Origin: Armatimonadota bacterium
Lineage (GTDB): Bacteria; Armatimonadota; JAAZEB01
Reading direction: 5' to 3'
Length of the DNA stretch: 51,512 nt
Assembly: GCA_012512265.1 (NCBI GenBank)
Contig: JAAZEM010000112.1
Coordinates: 1 to 51,512, forward strand
Shown here: in pieces, positions 32,018 to 40,019 of the stretch
Layout: each line of letters opens with the position of its first letter
Position numbering within the stretch: position 1 is the first letter of the stretch
Notes under the pieces: generated by a model
Told to the model about the DNA's origin: nothing
The model's input: only the letters and a program-made list of their open reading frames with translations
Database searches by the model: none
Made by a program: the position numbers and the translations under genes

Positions 32018-33055
32018 ATGAACATCGGTATTATTGGCCTTGGGTTCATGGGATCCACCCATTTCCGCGCGATCCAGCAGGTGCCCGGCGCGCGCGTCTC
32101 CGCCTTGTGTGACTCGATTCAGAAGCGCCTTGATGGCGATTGGCGGGACATCCGCGGCAACATCGGGGAATCCGCCGGTATCGTTGACCTCAGCGGCATC
32201 AACAAATACCTCGAAGTAGATAAGTTCCTGGCCGACCCCGAGGTTGACATCGTGGATGTCTGTCTCCCCACGCCTTTCCATCGCGACATCGCGATCCGCG
32301 CCATGGAGGCGGGAAAGCACGTCCTCGTCGAGAAGCCGATTGCCCTCACGCTGGAGGATGCCGACGCCATGGTCGAAGCCTCGCGGCGCACGGGCAAGAA
32401 GCTGATGGTCGGCCAGGTCGTCCGCTTCTTCCCCCAGTTCGACTTCGTGAAGCAGGCGGTTGCCAGCGGCGAGTATGGCGCCCTCCTGGGAATCCACCTG
32501 AAGCGCGTCATCTCCAAGCCGTCGTGGTCGGCTGGCGGTTGGTTCAACGACCCGAAGCAGACGGGAGGCATTGTCCTCGACCTGCACATCCATGACTCCG
32601 ACTTTATCCGCTACCTCCTCGGCATGCCGGATGCCGTGCAGTGCAGCGGTGTCGTCAGCCCGGCGGGCGAGGTGGTCTACGTCTCCGCGCAGTACCTCTA
32701 CGAGGGGCGCAACCTGACGGTGACGGCCAACAGCGGCGCCATCGCCTCGCCGACGGTAGTCTTCGAGCAGGGCTACGACGTCTACCTCGAAAAAGCGACC
32801 ATCCGCTACAACTCGCTGGATGAGGCGCCGGTCACCCTCTACACCGATGAGGGCAAGCAGGTGGTCGACCTGCAAAAGGCCGTCGACCTGCCGAACCCCG
32901 ACGGCTGGGTCAACGAGATCGCCTACGCGGTGAAGTGCCTCAGCGAGGGCAAGGAGCCGGAGCTCCTCGCCGGAGCCTCGGCGCGTGACTCGATGTACCT
33001 CTGCCTGAAGGAGCTCGAGTCCGTTTCCACCGGCAAGCCGGTCAAGGTCAGCTAA
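32018..33055 (+). CDS. Gfo/Idh/MocA-family oxidoreductase
   Basis: 345 aa. The Rossmann motif is MNIGIIGLGFMGSTH. The family VDVCLPTPFHRDIAIRAMEA and catalytic-lysine motif HVLVEKPIALT follow, with MVGQVVRFFPQF, and the C-terminal dimerisation domain contains GGWFNDPKQTGGIVLDLHIH (likely catalytic His) and DSDFIRYLLG. These enzymes oxidise or reduce sugars, inositols or related compounds with NAD(P). The exact substrate is not readable. ATG 32018 follows AGGGAG by about 9 bases. A GTG at 32012 is too close to that site. It ends before a strong terminator hairpin. Confidence 0.92.
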   Translation: MNIGIIGLGFMGSTHFRAIQQVPGARVSALCDSIQKRLDGDWRDIRGNIGESAGIVDLSGINKYLEVDKFLADPEVDIVDVCLPTPFHRDIAIRAMEAGKHVLVEKPIALTLEDADAMVEASRRTGKKLMVGQVVRFFPQFDFVKQAVASGEYGALLGIHLKRVISKPSWSAGGWFNDPKQTGGIVLDLHIHDSDFIRYLLGMPDAVQCSGVVSPAGEVVYVSAQYLYEGRNLTVTANSGAIASPTVVFEQGYDVYLEKATIRYNSLDEAPVTLYTDEGKQVVDLQKAVDLPNPDGWVNEIAYAVKCLSEGKEPELLAGASARDSMYLCLKELESVSTGKPVKVS

Positions 33056-33062
33056 CCTTCCT

Positions 33063-33111
33063 GGCCGCGTGGGGGCAGATCTCCCCGCCCGGGCTTTGCC
33101 CCCGCGCGGCC
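33063..33111 (+). terminator. Terminator-like hairpin after the Gfo/Idh/MocA gene
   Basis: GGCCGCGTGGGGGCA (33063-33077) pairs with TGCCCCCGCGCGGCC (33097-33111), 15 bp with one G-T pair. T-rich sequence (GTCGTTTCACTTCCCCTTTT) follows, although not as an uninterrupted T run. Confidence 0.65.
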
Positions 33112-33230
33112 GTCGTTTCACTTCCCCTTTTCCACTCTCGCCCTGCGTGACCCCACGCATAGGGCTCTCCCGATGATATTCCTCTTGATGCAGGCTGAAC
33201 CGATCCCGACGCTTTGCTGTCCTTGGGAGT

Positions 33231-33839
33231 ATGGAACAGGCACTCAAGCGGCTACAAGAGGAGATCCGGGCGTGCCGGGCGTGCGTCGAGCGGGGCTACC
33301 CGGCCACCCCACCGCCGGTCGTCGGTCTGGGCACGCGCGCCCGCATCCTGCTGGTGGGCCAGGCGCCCGGTGGGATGGAGAGCGACAGCCGGCTTCCGTT
33401 CAGTGGTCCGGCCGGCAAACGCCTCTTCACGTGGCTGGAGCGCGCCGGCTTCGATCCGGAACGGATCCGCGAGGAGATCTACTTCTCGGCACTGACGCGC
33501 TGTTACCCTGGCAAGAACGCGCGTGGATCCGGCGACCGGCGGCCTTCGCGCGAGGAAAGGGCGCTCTGCACGCCTTTCCTCGCCCGAGAGTTCGCCCTGA
33601 TCGATCCGAAGCTGATACTCCTCGTGGGTCAGATGGCGATCGAGCACTTCCTTGGCAAGATGCCGCTCACGCAAGCCGTGGGCGCGGAGTTCGAAGAGGA
33701 GGACCGCTTCTACATCCCACTCCCCCACCCCTCGGGCGCCAGCACCTGGCTCAACTCTCCCGAAAACCGCGACCGCCTGGAGCACGCAATCCGCTTGATC
33801 CGCTGGCACCGCACCCACCTGATCCCATCCAAGAGGTGA
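33231..33839 (+). CDS. Uracil-DNA glycosylase family protein (family 4/5-like, Fe-S)
   Basis: 202 aa. Motif A is VGQAPGGMES (Gly43-Gly47), the substrate-pocket segment is PFSGPAGKRLFTWLE, and motif B is PHPSGAS (His166). Cys15, Cys18, Cys91 and Cys113 are placed like the 4Fe-4S ligands of family 4/5 enzymes. It would excise uracil or related lesions from DNA at the start of base-excision repair. The exact subfamily is uncertain, since GQAPG differs slightly from the GEAPG of family 4 that I recall. The ATG is preceded closely by GGGAG, a rather short spacing. It stands alone between two terminator-like regions. Confidence 0.88.
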   Translation: MEQALKRLQEEIRACRACVERGYPATPPPVVGLGTRARILLVGQAPGGMESDSRLPFSGPAGKRLFTWLERAGFDPERIREEIYFSALTRCYPGKNARGSGDRRPSREERALCTPFLAREFALIDPKLILLVGQMAIEHFLGKMPLTQAVGAEFEEEDRFYIPLPHPSGASTWLNSPENRDRLEHAIRLIRWHRTHLIPSKR

Positions 33840-34031
33840 TGCCCCCATTCCCGCAGTTCGGAAGCCGCTAGGTGGAATGCCGGACCCTTACGGAGTCCGT
33901 AGAAAGCCACGCGGTAGCTCTCCTTCCCCAGGGCCGGCATGAGGCCGGAGGATAGGAAACCACACGTCTGTCCCCTTCATCCGCGGTACTGATGCCGGCG
34001 CAGGGCCGATGGCACGCCCATTTGGGCTCGC

Positions 34032-34060
34032 TTGACAGCCAGGCGTGCGTGTGCTACGAT
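34032..34060 (+). promoter_or_regulatory. Sigma-70-type promoter of the second prepilin gene
   Basis: TTGACA (34032-34037) is separated by 17 bases from TACGAT (34055-34060), close to consensus. Transcription from about 34067 gives a leader of about 48 bases before the prepilin ATG. Confidence 0.7.
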
Positions 34061-34114
34061 AATCCCCGGTTACTACAGGCGGCGCTCGCTGCGCCGGTGT
34101 GGAAGGAAAGCCGT

Positions 34115-34792
34115 ATGCCGAAACAGTCCAATCGCGGGTTTACCCTCATCGAGTTGCTCGTAGTAATTGCGATCATCGCTATACTTGCAGCGATTCTTTT
34201 CCCTGTGTTCGCACGGGCGCGCGAGAACGCCCGCAAGTCGAACTGCCAGTCCAACTGCAAGCAGCTGGGAATGGCGCTCATGCAGTATATCCAGGACTAC
34301 GATGAGACTCTGCCGATTCTCGGCTGGCTCCCGGGTGACGGCGTCGTCTGGCCGAACGGCAAGTGGGATGCCTGCCACCCCTGGCACATGCGGATCTACC
34401 CGTACGTGAAGAACACCGGCGTCTTCAACTGCCCGAGCGCCACCTACAAGTGGCAGGGTGAGGTCTCCCAGATGATCAAGTATGGGGCGAACTCCACTCT
34501 GATAGCCGTGACGCCGCCGTGCACCCTGGCCAGCATTCAGCGTCCGGCGGATACCGTGGCCATCGCCGATTCGGACGGCGAAGCCAGCTATGGCATTCAG
34601 CAGACCCCTTACCTCGGCAGTGGCTCCAGCAAGCCGCGCTATCTGGGCGTGCGCCATTCGGATGGCGCCAACTTCGTCTTCATGGATGGCCACGTGAAGT
34701 GGGTCAAGGTGCAGGTGGACCCGGTCACCAAGCTTCCGGTGCATCCGGGTCCTCAGCAGGGCGTCTACTGGCGCGCCGACGGCACGAGCTGA
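34115..34792 (+). CDS. Type IV prepilin-like protein (DUF1559 type), second copy
   Basis: 225 aa. The prepilin signal [20 protein letters not shown] (cleavage after Gly8) and [20 protein letters not shown] are nearly identical to the gene at 22362-23039. The head domain is diverged ([36 protein letters not shown]) but keeps the final [28 protein letters not shown] carries an extra Cys, and the head has several more Cys residues (DACHPW, FNCPSA, TPPCTL), so disulfides are possible. GGAAGGAAAG lies before the ATG. It has its own promoter and a strong terminator (34812-34850), so it is a single-gene unit. Confidence 0.92.
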   Translation: MPKQSNRGFTLIELLVVIAIIAILAAILFPVFARARENARKSNCQSNCKQLGMALMQYIQDYDETLPILGWLPGDGVVWPNGKWDACHPWHMRIYPYVKNTGVFNCPSATYKWQGEVSQMIKYGANSTLIAVTPPCTLASIQRPADTVAIADSDGEASYGIQQTPYLGSGSSKPRYLGVRHSDGANFVFMDGHVKWVKVQVDPVTKLPVHPGPQQGVYWRADGTS

Positions 34793-34811
34793 GAATCGAC
34801 GCTCCTTCTCT

Positions 34812-34850
34812 AAAGGGGGCCGGGCTTGCGTGGCAAGCCCGGCCCCCTTT
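34812..34850 (+). terminator. Strong 18-bp terminator hairpin after the second prepilin gene
   Basis: AAAGGGGGCCGGGCTTGC and its exact complement flank a GTG loop; the right arm ends in TTT followed by GTTCT. The stem lies 20 bases after the prepilin stop. Confidence 0.8.
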
Positions 34851-34856
34851 GTTCTG

Positions 34857-34917
34857 GGATTCCGAGATAAGGAATCCGAAGCCACGGAGGCAGCGCGCAA
34901 CCCGGCGCGCAGCCTTC
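34857..34917. repeat. Partial copy of the structured dispersed repeat
   Basis: GGATTCC-GAGATAA-GGAATCC (34857-34877) followed by GAAGCCACGGAGGC and CAACCCGGCGCGC parallels 30562-30614, where the stem reads TCCC-GAGATAA-GGGA. One T-A pair here is a C-G pair in the other copy, a change that keeps the stem. Confidence 0.6.
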
Positions 34918-35050
34918 TCCTTACTTCCCGGCGGCTCCGCATCGCGGTCAAAGAGCATGAACGTCGCGCGCCGCCGTTTATCGCCACAATCCCCTCACCC
35001 GCGCCCGTCGTCATCGCGGAAATGGGAAGACCCGTCATCCGGTCGGGCCG

Positions 35051-36088
35051 TCACGCCCCCTGTTCCGGAAGCGCGCGGTCGACCGCACTGGCCACGCGCG
35101 CCAGCTCGCGCATCAGGCTGGCAAACGCCTCGGGCTTCAGCGACTGGGGCCCATCCGAGAGCGCCTCGGCAGGATTGGGATGCACCTCGAGGAGGAGGCC
35201 ATCGGCGCCTGCAGCCACCCCTGCCTTCGCAACCGCGCCGACATACCGGGAGAAACCGGTGGCATGGCTCGGGTCCAGGATCACCGGGAGGTGGCTGAGG
35301 TGCTTGAGCACCGGCACCGCGTTGATATCGGTCGTATAACGGGTGGAGTCCTCAAAAGTGATGATCCCGCGTTCGCAGAGCGCCACACGGTGGTTCCCCT
35401 CCACCATGATATACTCGGCGGCCATCAGCATCTCGCGAAGCCGCGTCCCGAAGCCTCGCTTCAGCAAGACGGGCGTGCGCGCCTGCCCCACCCGCTGCAA
35501 CAGCCGGTAGTTCTGCATATTGCGCGCGCCGATCTGGAGGAAATCGGCATACTGGCAAACCTTTTCCACATCGTCCGGATCGACCACCTCCGTGATCACC
35601 GGCAGGCCCGTCTCCTCGCGGCACGCGGCGAGGATCTTTAGGCCTTCTTCGCCCAGGCCCTGGAAAGCGTAGGGCGATGAGCGCGGCTTGTAGGCGCCTC
35701 CTCGGAAGAAGTTGGCCCCCGCCGCCTTGACCGCGCGCGCCGTCTCTATCGCCTGCGCCTCGCTCTCGATGCTACAAGGGCCGGCAAAGATGGCGAGCGT
35801 CTTCCCACCCACCGGCACACCACCCACTTCAAACACCGTGTCTTGAGGGTGGCATTGCCGTGAGGGCAGCTTGTATGGCTCCGAGATGAGCGCCACGCGC
35901 TCGACGCCGGGCAGATTCTGGAACTTGTCCACCAACTGCAGCTTGTGCGAGTGGATGACGCCGAGCACGGCGATCACTTTACGTTCGACCCCCGGGTTCT
36001 CGAAAGGCGTGAAGCCCTCCCGCTCAATCGAGTGGGTCACCTCCGCAATTTCCTCGGGGCTTGCCCCCGTCTTCATGATGATAACCAT
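35051..36088 (-). CDS. aroF: 3-deoxy-7-phosphoheptulonate (DAHP) synthase
   Basis: 345 aa. The N-terminal ferredoxin-like regulatory domain (about 1-70: MVIIMKTGASPEEIAEVTHS, VIAVLGVIHSHKLQLV) is the AroF type of Bacillus and Thermotoga. The catalytic barrel has FAGPCSIES, FFRGGAYKPRSSPYAFQGLG, LQIGARNMQNY, VLLKRGFGT and PVILDPSHATGFS. It condenses phosphoenolpyruvate and erythrose 4-phosphate in the first step of the shikimate pathway. ATG 36088 follows AGGAGA by about 10 bases. A TTG 9 bases upstream sits almost on that site. The gene is not near pheA, so the pathway is not clustered here. Confidence 0.96.
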   Translation of the reverse strand: MVIIMKTGASPEEIAEVTHSIEREGFTPFENPGVERKVIAVLGVIHSHKLQLVDKFQNLPGVERVALISEPYKLPSRQCHPQDTVFEVGGVPVGGKTLAIFAGPCSIESEAQAIETARAVKAAGANFFRGGAYKPRSSPYAFQGLGEEGLKILAACREETGLPVITEVVDPDDVEKVCQYADFLQIGARNMQNYRLLQRVGQARTPVLLKRGFGTRLREMLMAAEYIMVEGNHRVALCERGIITFEDSTRYTTDINAVPVLKHLSHLPVILDPSHATGFSRYVGAVAKAGVAAGADGLLLEVHPNPAEALSDGPQSLKPEAFASLMRELARVASAVDRALPEQGA

Positions 36089-36371
36089 AGAGAGCAATCT
36101 CCTACAAGCGCGGCCCCGCTGAGGGCCACCGCAATACGCTTCCGGTGAGATAGTATCACCGGTTCAACACCCTCAGGAGTGCCACCGGGGCGTGGTCCGT
36201 TCCTCGAGGGATGCTTTCACGCCGGGAACAAACAAGGAAAACCGTGCCACTCGCTCTCCGCCAACGCCCTCTCCCGACCGGCGAGGCAGATCCCGCTCGC
36301 CGCACGCTCCGTCCGATGGAACACGCCCCCCAGCCTGTGCCTCAGGCGCCGGCACGCCCACGAGGAGGGAG

Positions 36372-36400
36372 TTGACGAGGCGTTCTGGCTATGATACAAT
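36372..36400 (+). promoter_or_regulatory. Promoter upstream of the anti-sigma-type gene
   Basis: TTGACG (36372-36377), 17-base spacer, TACAAT (36395-36400) preceded by TGA so that the -10 is extended. It would give a leader of about 130 bases to the ATG at 36536. The whole gap between aroF and that ATG (36089-36535) holds no other recognisable gene. Confidence 0.65.
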
Positions 36401-36535
36401 CCCAGCGTTCGGCCTTCCAGTGCCAGGCCATCGGGCCCGGCGAGGATCGCACCCAACGAGCGCCGCCGCCGTCAGGTCGCCCGCTTGGCCCGGACATCGG
36501 GCGAGCCGCGTGCCGGCGAAACGCCCGAGGTAGGC

Positions 36536-36956
36536 ATGGTGTTAGTAGATAGCGATACTCGCGAGTTGCGGGTGAGCAGCGAATTCCGCCATGGCCACCG
36601 CGTGCGTGCCTTCGTGCGCGAGGCGGTCGAAGAGTGTGGCTTCGACAAGCAAGCCGTTGCGGATCTGATGCTTGCCGTCACGGAGATCTTCAACAACGCG
36701 GTTGAACACGCACACCACTTCGAGGCCCATCGCGAGGTCGTCATCCGGGTGCATCGCCACCAGGGTGCCATCCAGGTGGATATCACGGATCAGGGCCCAG
36801 GCTTCGTACCCCGTGAAGCAGCAACCCCGCCGGCCTCATTCCTCCCCACGCAACGTGGTCTCGGGCTATTCCTGGCCCGCAATCTAATGGACGAGATCCA
36901 CTTCAGTCACGGCGCCGGCACCACCGTTCCACCTGGTGAAGCACACCCCCCGCTAG
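36536..36956 (+). CDS. Anti-sigma regulatory factor/serine-protein kinase-type ATPase (frameshifted C-terminus)
   Basis: The frame from ATG 36536 (GAGG 5 bases upstream) encodes an RsbW/SpoIIAB-like GHKL ATPase: RELRVSSEFRHGHRVRAFVR, the N-box EIFNNAVEHAH, G1 ITDQGPGF and G2 QRGLGLFLARNLMDEI, then HGAGTTV. In active relatives the end reads GTTVxLxK. Here the same frame runs on for over 1 kb antisense to the next genes, but a one-base shift at GTTCC (36926-36930) yields TVHLVKHTPR and stops at TAG 36954-36956, giving about 139 aa, the normal family size. A single extra base is therefore likely. Such proteins phosphorylate anti-anti-sigma factors or bind sigma factors; no partner is adjacent. 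Confidence 0.75.
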
Positions 36957-36979
36957 CGAGCATCCACGGCGAACGCGCC

Positions 36980-37738
36980 CTACGCCACCAACGGCCCCAG
37001 GTCTTCTGGCTTATCAATGTCGGCTCCAATCTCCGGGTACGCGAGCGGGATCGCCGCGACTCGCCCTCCGACCAGGCGTTGGACGCGCTCCTCGGCCAGG
37101 CTCAGCGGCAACAACCCAGGCAGCTTGCTCGCCAACAGAATTCGCGGCACAAGGTCCCAGCCGACCATGCGCGCGAGCCTCAGAGGCTGCTTCCGGGCAG
37201 CGAACGCTTCCTCGATGAGGCCCGCGTTGCGCTGCAGGAACGCCGGGCGGATCAGCACGGCATTCCCGCCGGTGAAGCGTCCCTCACGAAGGCGAAGGCT
37301 GGTCCGGCGCATCCCCGGGAAGCGCTCGTTGCACAGCCCGAGTTCCACGATCGGGTAGGCCAGATCGACATCGCGCGCCTCGGCGAGCGCGATGAAGGCC
37401 GCGAGCGCCTCGGCCGTGACGAACGGAATGTCACACGTGATCACCAGCGAGAAGCGCGCTCCCTCGCATGCCGCCACGCCCGCGGTGAGGTTCCCGAGGA
37501 AGCTGCCTGTATCTGCCACGTGCCGCACTCCCGGCAGGGCTGCCGCGACCTCCTCGGGAGCAACCACGTGAACCGCCGAGACACGCTCGCAGGCGGCCAG
37601 GGCCTCGAGCACATAGGCGACCATTGGCCTCCCACGCACGGGCACCAGCGCCTTGTAGCGGACGCCGGATGCAGTGGCGAGCGCCTCTCCCGGCTTTCCC
37701 CCAGCCAGAACCACCGCCGGTATCGACCCTGCGCTCAT
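36980..37738 (-). CDS. MobA-like nucleotidyltransferase
   Basis: 252 aa. The NTP-binding start is PAVVLAGGKPGEAL, followed by KALVPVRGRPMVAYVLEALA, VITCDIPFVTAEALAAFI (the metal-binding Asp of CDIP) and a late IGADIDKPEDL. This is the Rossmann-like NTP transferase fold of MobA, IspD and sugar-nucleotide pyrophosphorylases. Residues that would separate these are not decisive. The ATG overlaps the ispE stop (ATGA), so the two are coupled. An IspD-like role in the same pathway is tempting but the sequence does not look like typical IspD. GFTGGN-like RFTGGNAVLIRPAF is characteristic of this unnamed subgroup. Confidence 0.78.
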   Translation of the reverse strand: MSAGSIPAVVLAGGKPGEALATASGVRYKALVPVRGRPMVAYVLEALAACERVSAVHVVAPEEVAAALPGVRHVADTGSFLGNLTAGVAACEGARFSLVITCDIPFVTAEALAAFIALAEARDVDLAYPIVELGLCNERFPGMRRTSLRLREGRFTGGNAVLIRPAFLQRNAGLIEEAFAARKQPLRLARMVGWDLVPRILLASKLPGLLPLSLAEERVQRLVGGRVAAIPLAYPEIGADIDKPEDLGPLVA

Positions 37739-38631
37739 CGGCTTCTCCACGGGCGAGCGACACACACCCACGGCCATCGCTCCGCCAGCGCGCCGGCGCA
37801 CTCGCGCGCCGCATCCTCCGTCGCGAAAAGGCCAAACACGGCCGATCCGCTGCCGGAAAGCAGCGCCCCCTCCGCGCCTCGCGCCAGGAGTTCTGCTTTC
37901 AGCCCGGCAATCTCCGGGTGCATGGCCAGGACCGGTGCTTCCAGGTCATTGCGCAGGGCTCGGACAACGCCCGCGCGGTCGCCACGCTCCAGCGCGGCAC
38001 GCATCGTCGCAATCGCGTCATCGCACGGCTCGGGAACTCGCCCGGCGCGCAGGGCATCCAGCTCCGCGTAGGCGCGCGCGGTCGAAACGCCCACCGCCGG
38101 CTTGGCGATCACAAGGTGTGCATCGAGCGAGCACGGCAGCGGCTCCACGCGCTCGCCCCGTCCGCGAACCAGCGCGCACCCGGCCGAAAGGAAGAAAGGC
38201 ACGTCCGAGCCGACCGCGGCGGCGAATGGTAGCAGCGCCTCCGTAGAGAGACCGAGCCCCCACAGGGCATTCAGCCCCCGGAGTACGGCGGCGGCGTCAC
38301 TGCTTCCGCCCCCGAGCCCGGCCTCCGCCGGGATTCGCTTCTCCAGGTAGATCTTCACGCCCCGGTCCGGCGCGTGCGCGTCGCGAAGCAGGCGGGCGGC
38401 GCGATACGCCGTGTTTCGCTCGTCGCACGGCAGGCGCACATCCGACGCGGTCACGCGGATCTCGGGCGCGTCCAGTGTGGAGAGTATCACGGTGTCTCGA
38501 ATCTCCACCGCCTGGAAGATAGAGACGAGGTCGTGGAAGCCGTCCTCGCGCGTTCCGCCGATGCATAGCACCAGGTTCACCTTCGCGGGTGCCGGCATCA
38601 CCAGGCGCGGCCCGCCATCGCCCTCGCTCAC
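37735..38631 (-). CDS. ispE: 4-diphosphocytidyl-2-C-methyl-D-erythritol kinase
   Basis: 298 aa GHMP kinase. It begins with the family MPAPAKVNLVLCIGG, then DGFHDLVSIFQAVEI, the ATP-binding PAEAGLGGGSSDAAAVLRGL, GSDVPFFLSAGCALVRGRGE and the C-terminal GALLSGSGSAVFGLF. IspE phosphorylates CDP-methylerythritol in the non-mevalonate isoprenoid pathway. GTG 38631 was chosen because AGGAGA lies 9 bases before it. ATG 38658 gives nine more residues but has no ribosome-binding site. The downstream nucleotidyltransferase gene overlaps it by 4 bases. It is divergent from thiL. Confidence 0.94.
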   Translation of the reverse strand: MSEGDGGPRLVMPAPAKVNLVLCIGGTREDGFHDLVSIFQAVEIRDTVILSTLDAPEIRVTASDVRLPCDERNTAYRAARLLRDAHAPDRGVKIYLEKRIPAEAGLGGGSSDAAAVLRGLNALWGLGLSTEALLPFAAAVGSDVPFFLSAGCALVRGRGERVEPLPCSLDAHLVIAKPAVGVSTARAYAELDALRAGRVPEPCDDAIATMRAALERGDRAGVVRALRNDLEAPVLAMHPEIAGLKAELLARGAEGALLSGSGSAVFGLFATEDAARECAGALAERWPWVCVARPWRSR

Positions 38632-38896
38632 CTCCGTATCTCTCCTCTCCACTCCCATAGCTGCAACGCCCGTCCAGACGCGGTGTCCGGCGCGCCGCCG
38701 CTCCTGCCCGATGCCACCATACAGGCATGGCGCAGTTCCAACAAAGAGATTCCGCGTTGTCCGGCCTGGTTCCTGGCAAATTCGCAAGGAATCAGAGTGT
38801 TCGGGCGCCAAAGTAGCCAAGGGAAGGCCTCGCTCCGCGCGATGGGGCCGGCCCCAGGGATTCCGCCATTGCGCAGGCTTAGCGAGGGGAGAGAGG

Positions 38897-39913
38897 ATGC
38901 AGCTTTCGGAAGTAGGCGAGTTCGGGTTGATACACCGGCTCTCGGCGATCATAGGGGGCCGGGGTGGCGACCCATCCGGGGTGTTCCTGGGTCTCGGCGA
39001 TGATGCCGCGGGGTTCCAGCCCCCCGAAAACCGGCACCTCGTAGCCACCGCCGACATGCTCGTCGAGGAGATACACTTCCGGCGCAGCTGGCTCTCGTCG
39101 CGGGCCCTGGGGTGGAAGGCGCTGGCGGTGAATCTGAGCGACGTGGCCGCAATGGGCGGCGAGCCACACTTCGCCCTCGTCTGCATCGCGGTGGACTCGC
39201 CCACTTCCGTGGAGTATGTTGAGGGGATCTACGCGGGGATGCAGAGCCTGGCAGAGCGCTTTGGCGTGCGCATCGCCGGAGGCGACACTGTGCGCTCGCG
39301 CGCCGGGCTCACCCTCTCGATCACCGTCGTCGGCAGCGTGGAGCCGGAGCGTCTGGCCACCCGCGCGGGCGCCCGTCCAGGGGATCTGCTCGTGGTCACA
39401 GGTACCCTGGGCGACTCCGCCGCCGGATGCATGGCGCTCCTGGCGGGGCCACGAGCAGCGGAGAAGGTTCCCCCCTCCGTGCTGGAGGCACATCGTCTCC
39501 CACAGCCGCGGATCGCCGAGGCGCGCGCCGCGGTAGCCACGGGAGCGGTCACCGCGCTCATGGATATCAGCGATGGCCTCGCCGGCGATCTGCACCACAT
39601 CTGCGAGGAGAGCGGCGTGGGCGCCGAATTGGATGCAGGCGCGATCCCCCTCTCGGAGGCATGCCGCGATGCCGCGGCTCGCCTGCGCCTCGATCCGCTC
39701 CAGCTGGCGCTCACCGGCGGGGAGGATTATGAGTTGCTGCTCGCGGTCTCACCCGAGCGTGTCGATGAGGTGCGCGCCGCCATTACCGAGGCAACTGGCA
39801 CTCGGACGAGCGTGGTCGGGCAGATTCAGCCAGCGGGATGTCAGTTGCTTCTCCCGAATGGCACGCGGGTGCCCTTGTCGGGGGCAGGTTACCAGCACTT
39901 TCCGAGCGAGTAG
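38897..39913 (+). CDS. thiL: Thiamine-monophosphate kinase
   Basis: 338 aa. ThiL motifs appear in order: VGEFGLIHRL, LGLGDDAAGF (Asp35-Asp36), TADMLVEEIHFRRSW, ALAVNLSDVAAMGGEPHFAL, IAGGDTVRS, VTGTLGDSAAG, DISDGLAGDLHHICEESG, and LTGGEDYELLLAV. It phosphorylates thiamine monophosphate to the active diphosphate. The ATG follows GGGGAGAGAGG. The gene faces the thioredoxin-TPR gene with a pair of hairpins between them, and is divergent from ispE with about 265 bp between starts. Confidence 0.96.
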   Translation: MQLSEVGEFGLIHRLSAIIGGRGGDPSGVFLGLGDDAAGFQPPENRHLVATADMLVEEIHFRRSWLSSRALGWKALAVNLSDVAAMGGEPHFALVCIAVDSPTSVEYVEGIYAGMQSLAERFGVRIAGGDTVRSRAGLTLSITVVGSVEPERLATRAGARPGDLLVVTGTLGDSAAGCMALLAGPRAAEKVPPSVLEAHRLPQPRIAEARAAVATGAVTALMDISDGLAGDLHHICEESGVGAELDAGAIPLSEACRDAAARLRLDPLQLALTGGEDYELLLAVSPERVDEVRAAITEATGTRTSVVGQIQPAGCQLLLPNGTRVPLSGAGYQHFPSE

Positions 39914-39948
39914 CCCAGGGAGGGCCTGGCGCTACCGGCCAGGCACAA

Positions 39949-39972
39949 CGGCGGGGTCGTCATACCCCGCCG
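39949..39972. terminator. Terminator-like hairpin between thiL and the thioredoxin-TPR gene
   Basis: CGGCGGGGT (39949-39957) pairs exactly with ACCCCGCCG (39964-39972) around a 6-base loop. A smaller GCCTGG/CCAGGC stem lies just before it. No T-tract on either side; it could serve both converging genes. Confidence 0.45.
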
Positions 39973-40019
39973 CGTGCTGGTCCGATGTTGCGTATCGCTT
40001 GCTCGCTCGCGTGTGAATG

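Noticed and set aside
36957..38071. Continuation of the anti-sigma frame as a 528-residue protein
   Set aside because: After the frameshift point the residues are antisense to the nucleotidyltransferase and ispE genes and show no domain. A stop one frame over gives the normal family length.
37735..39204. Long N-terminal extension of ispE beyond 38658
   Set aside because: The extra residues overlap the divergent thiL gene and have no family similarity. IspE-like sequence starts only near MPAPAKVN.
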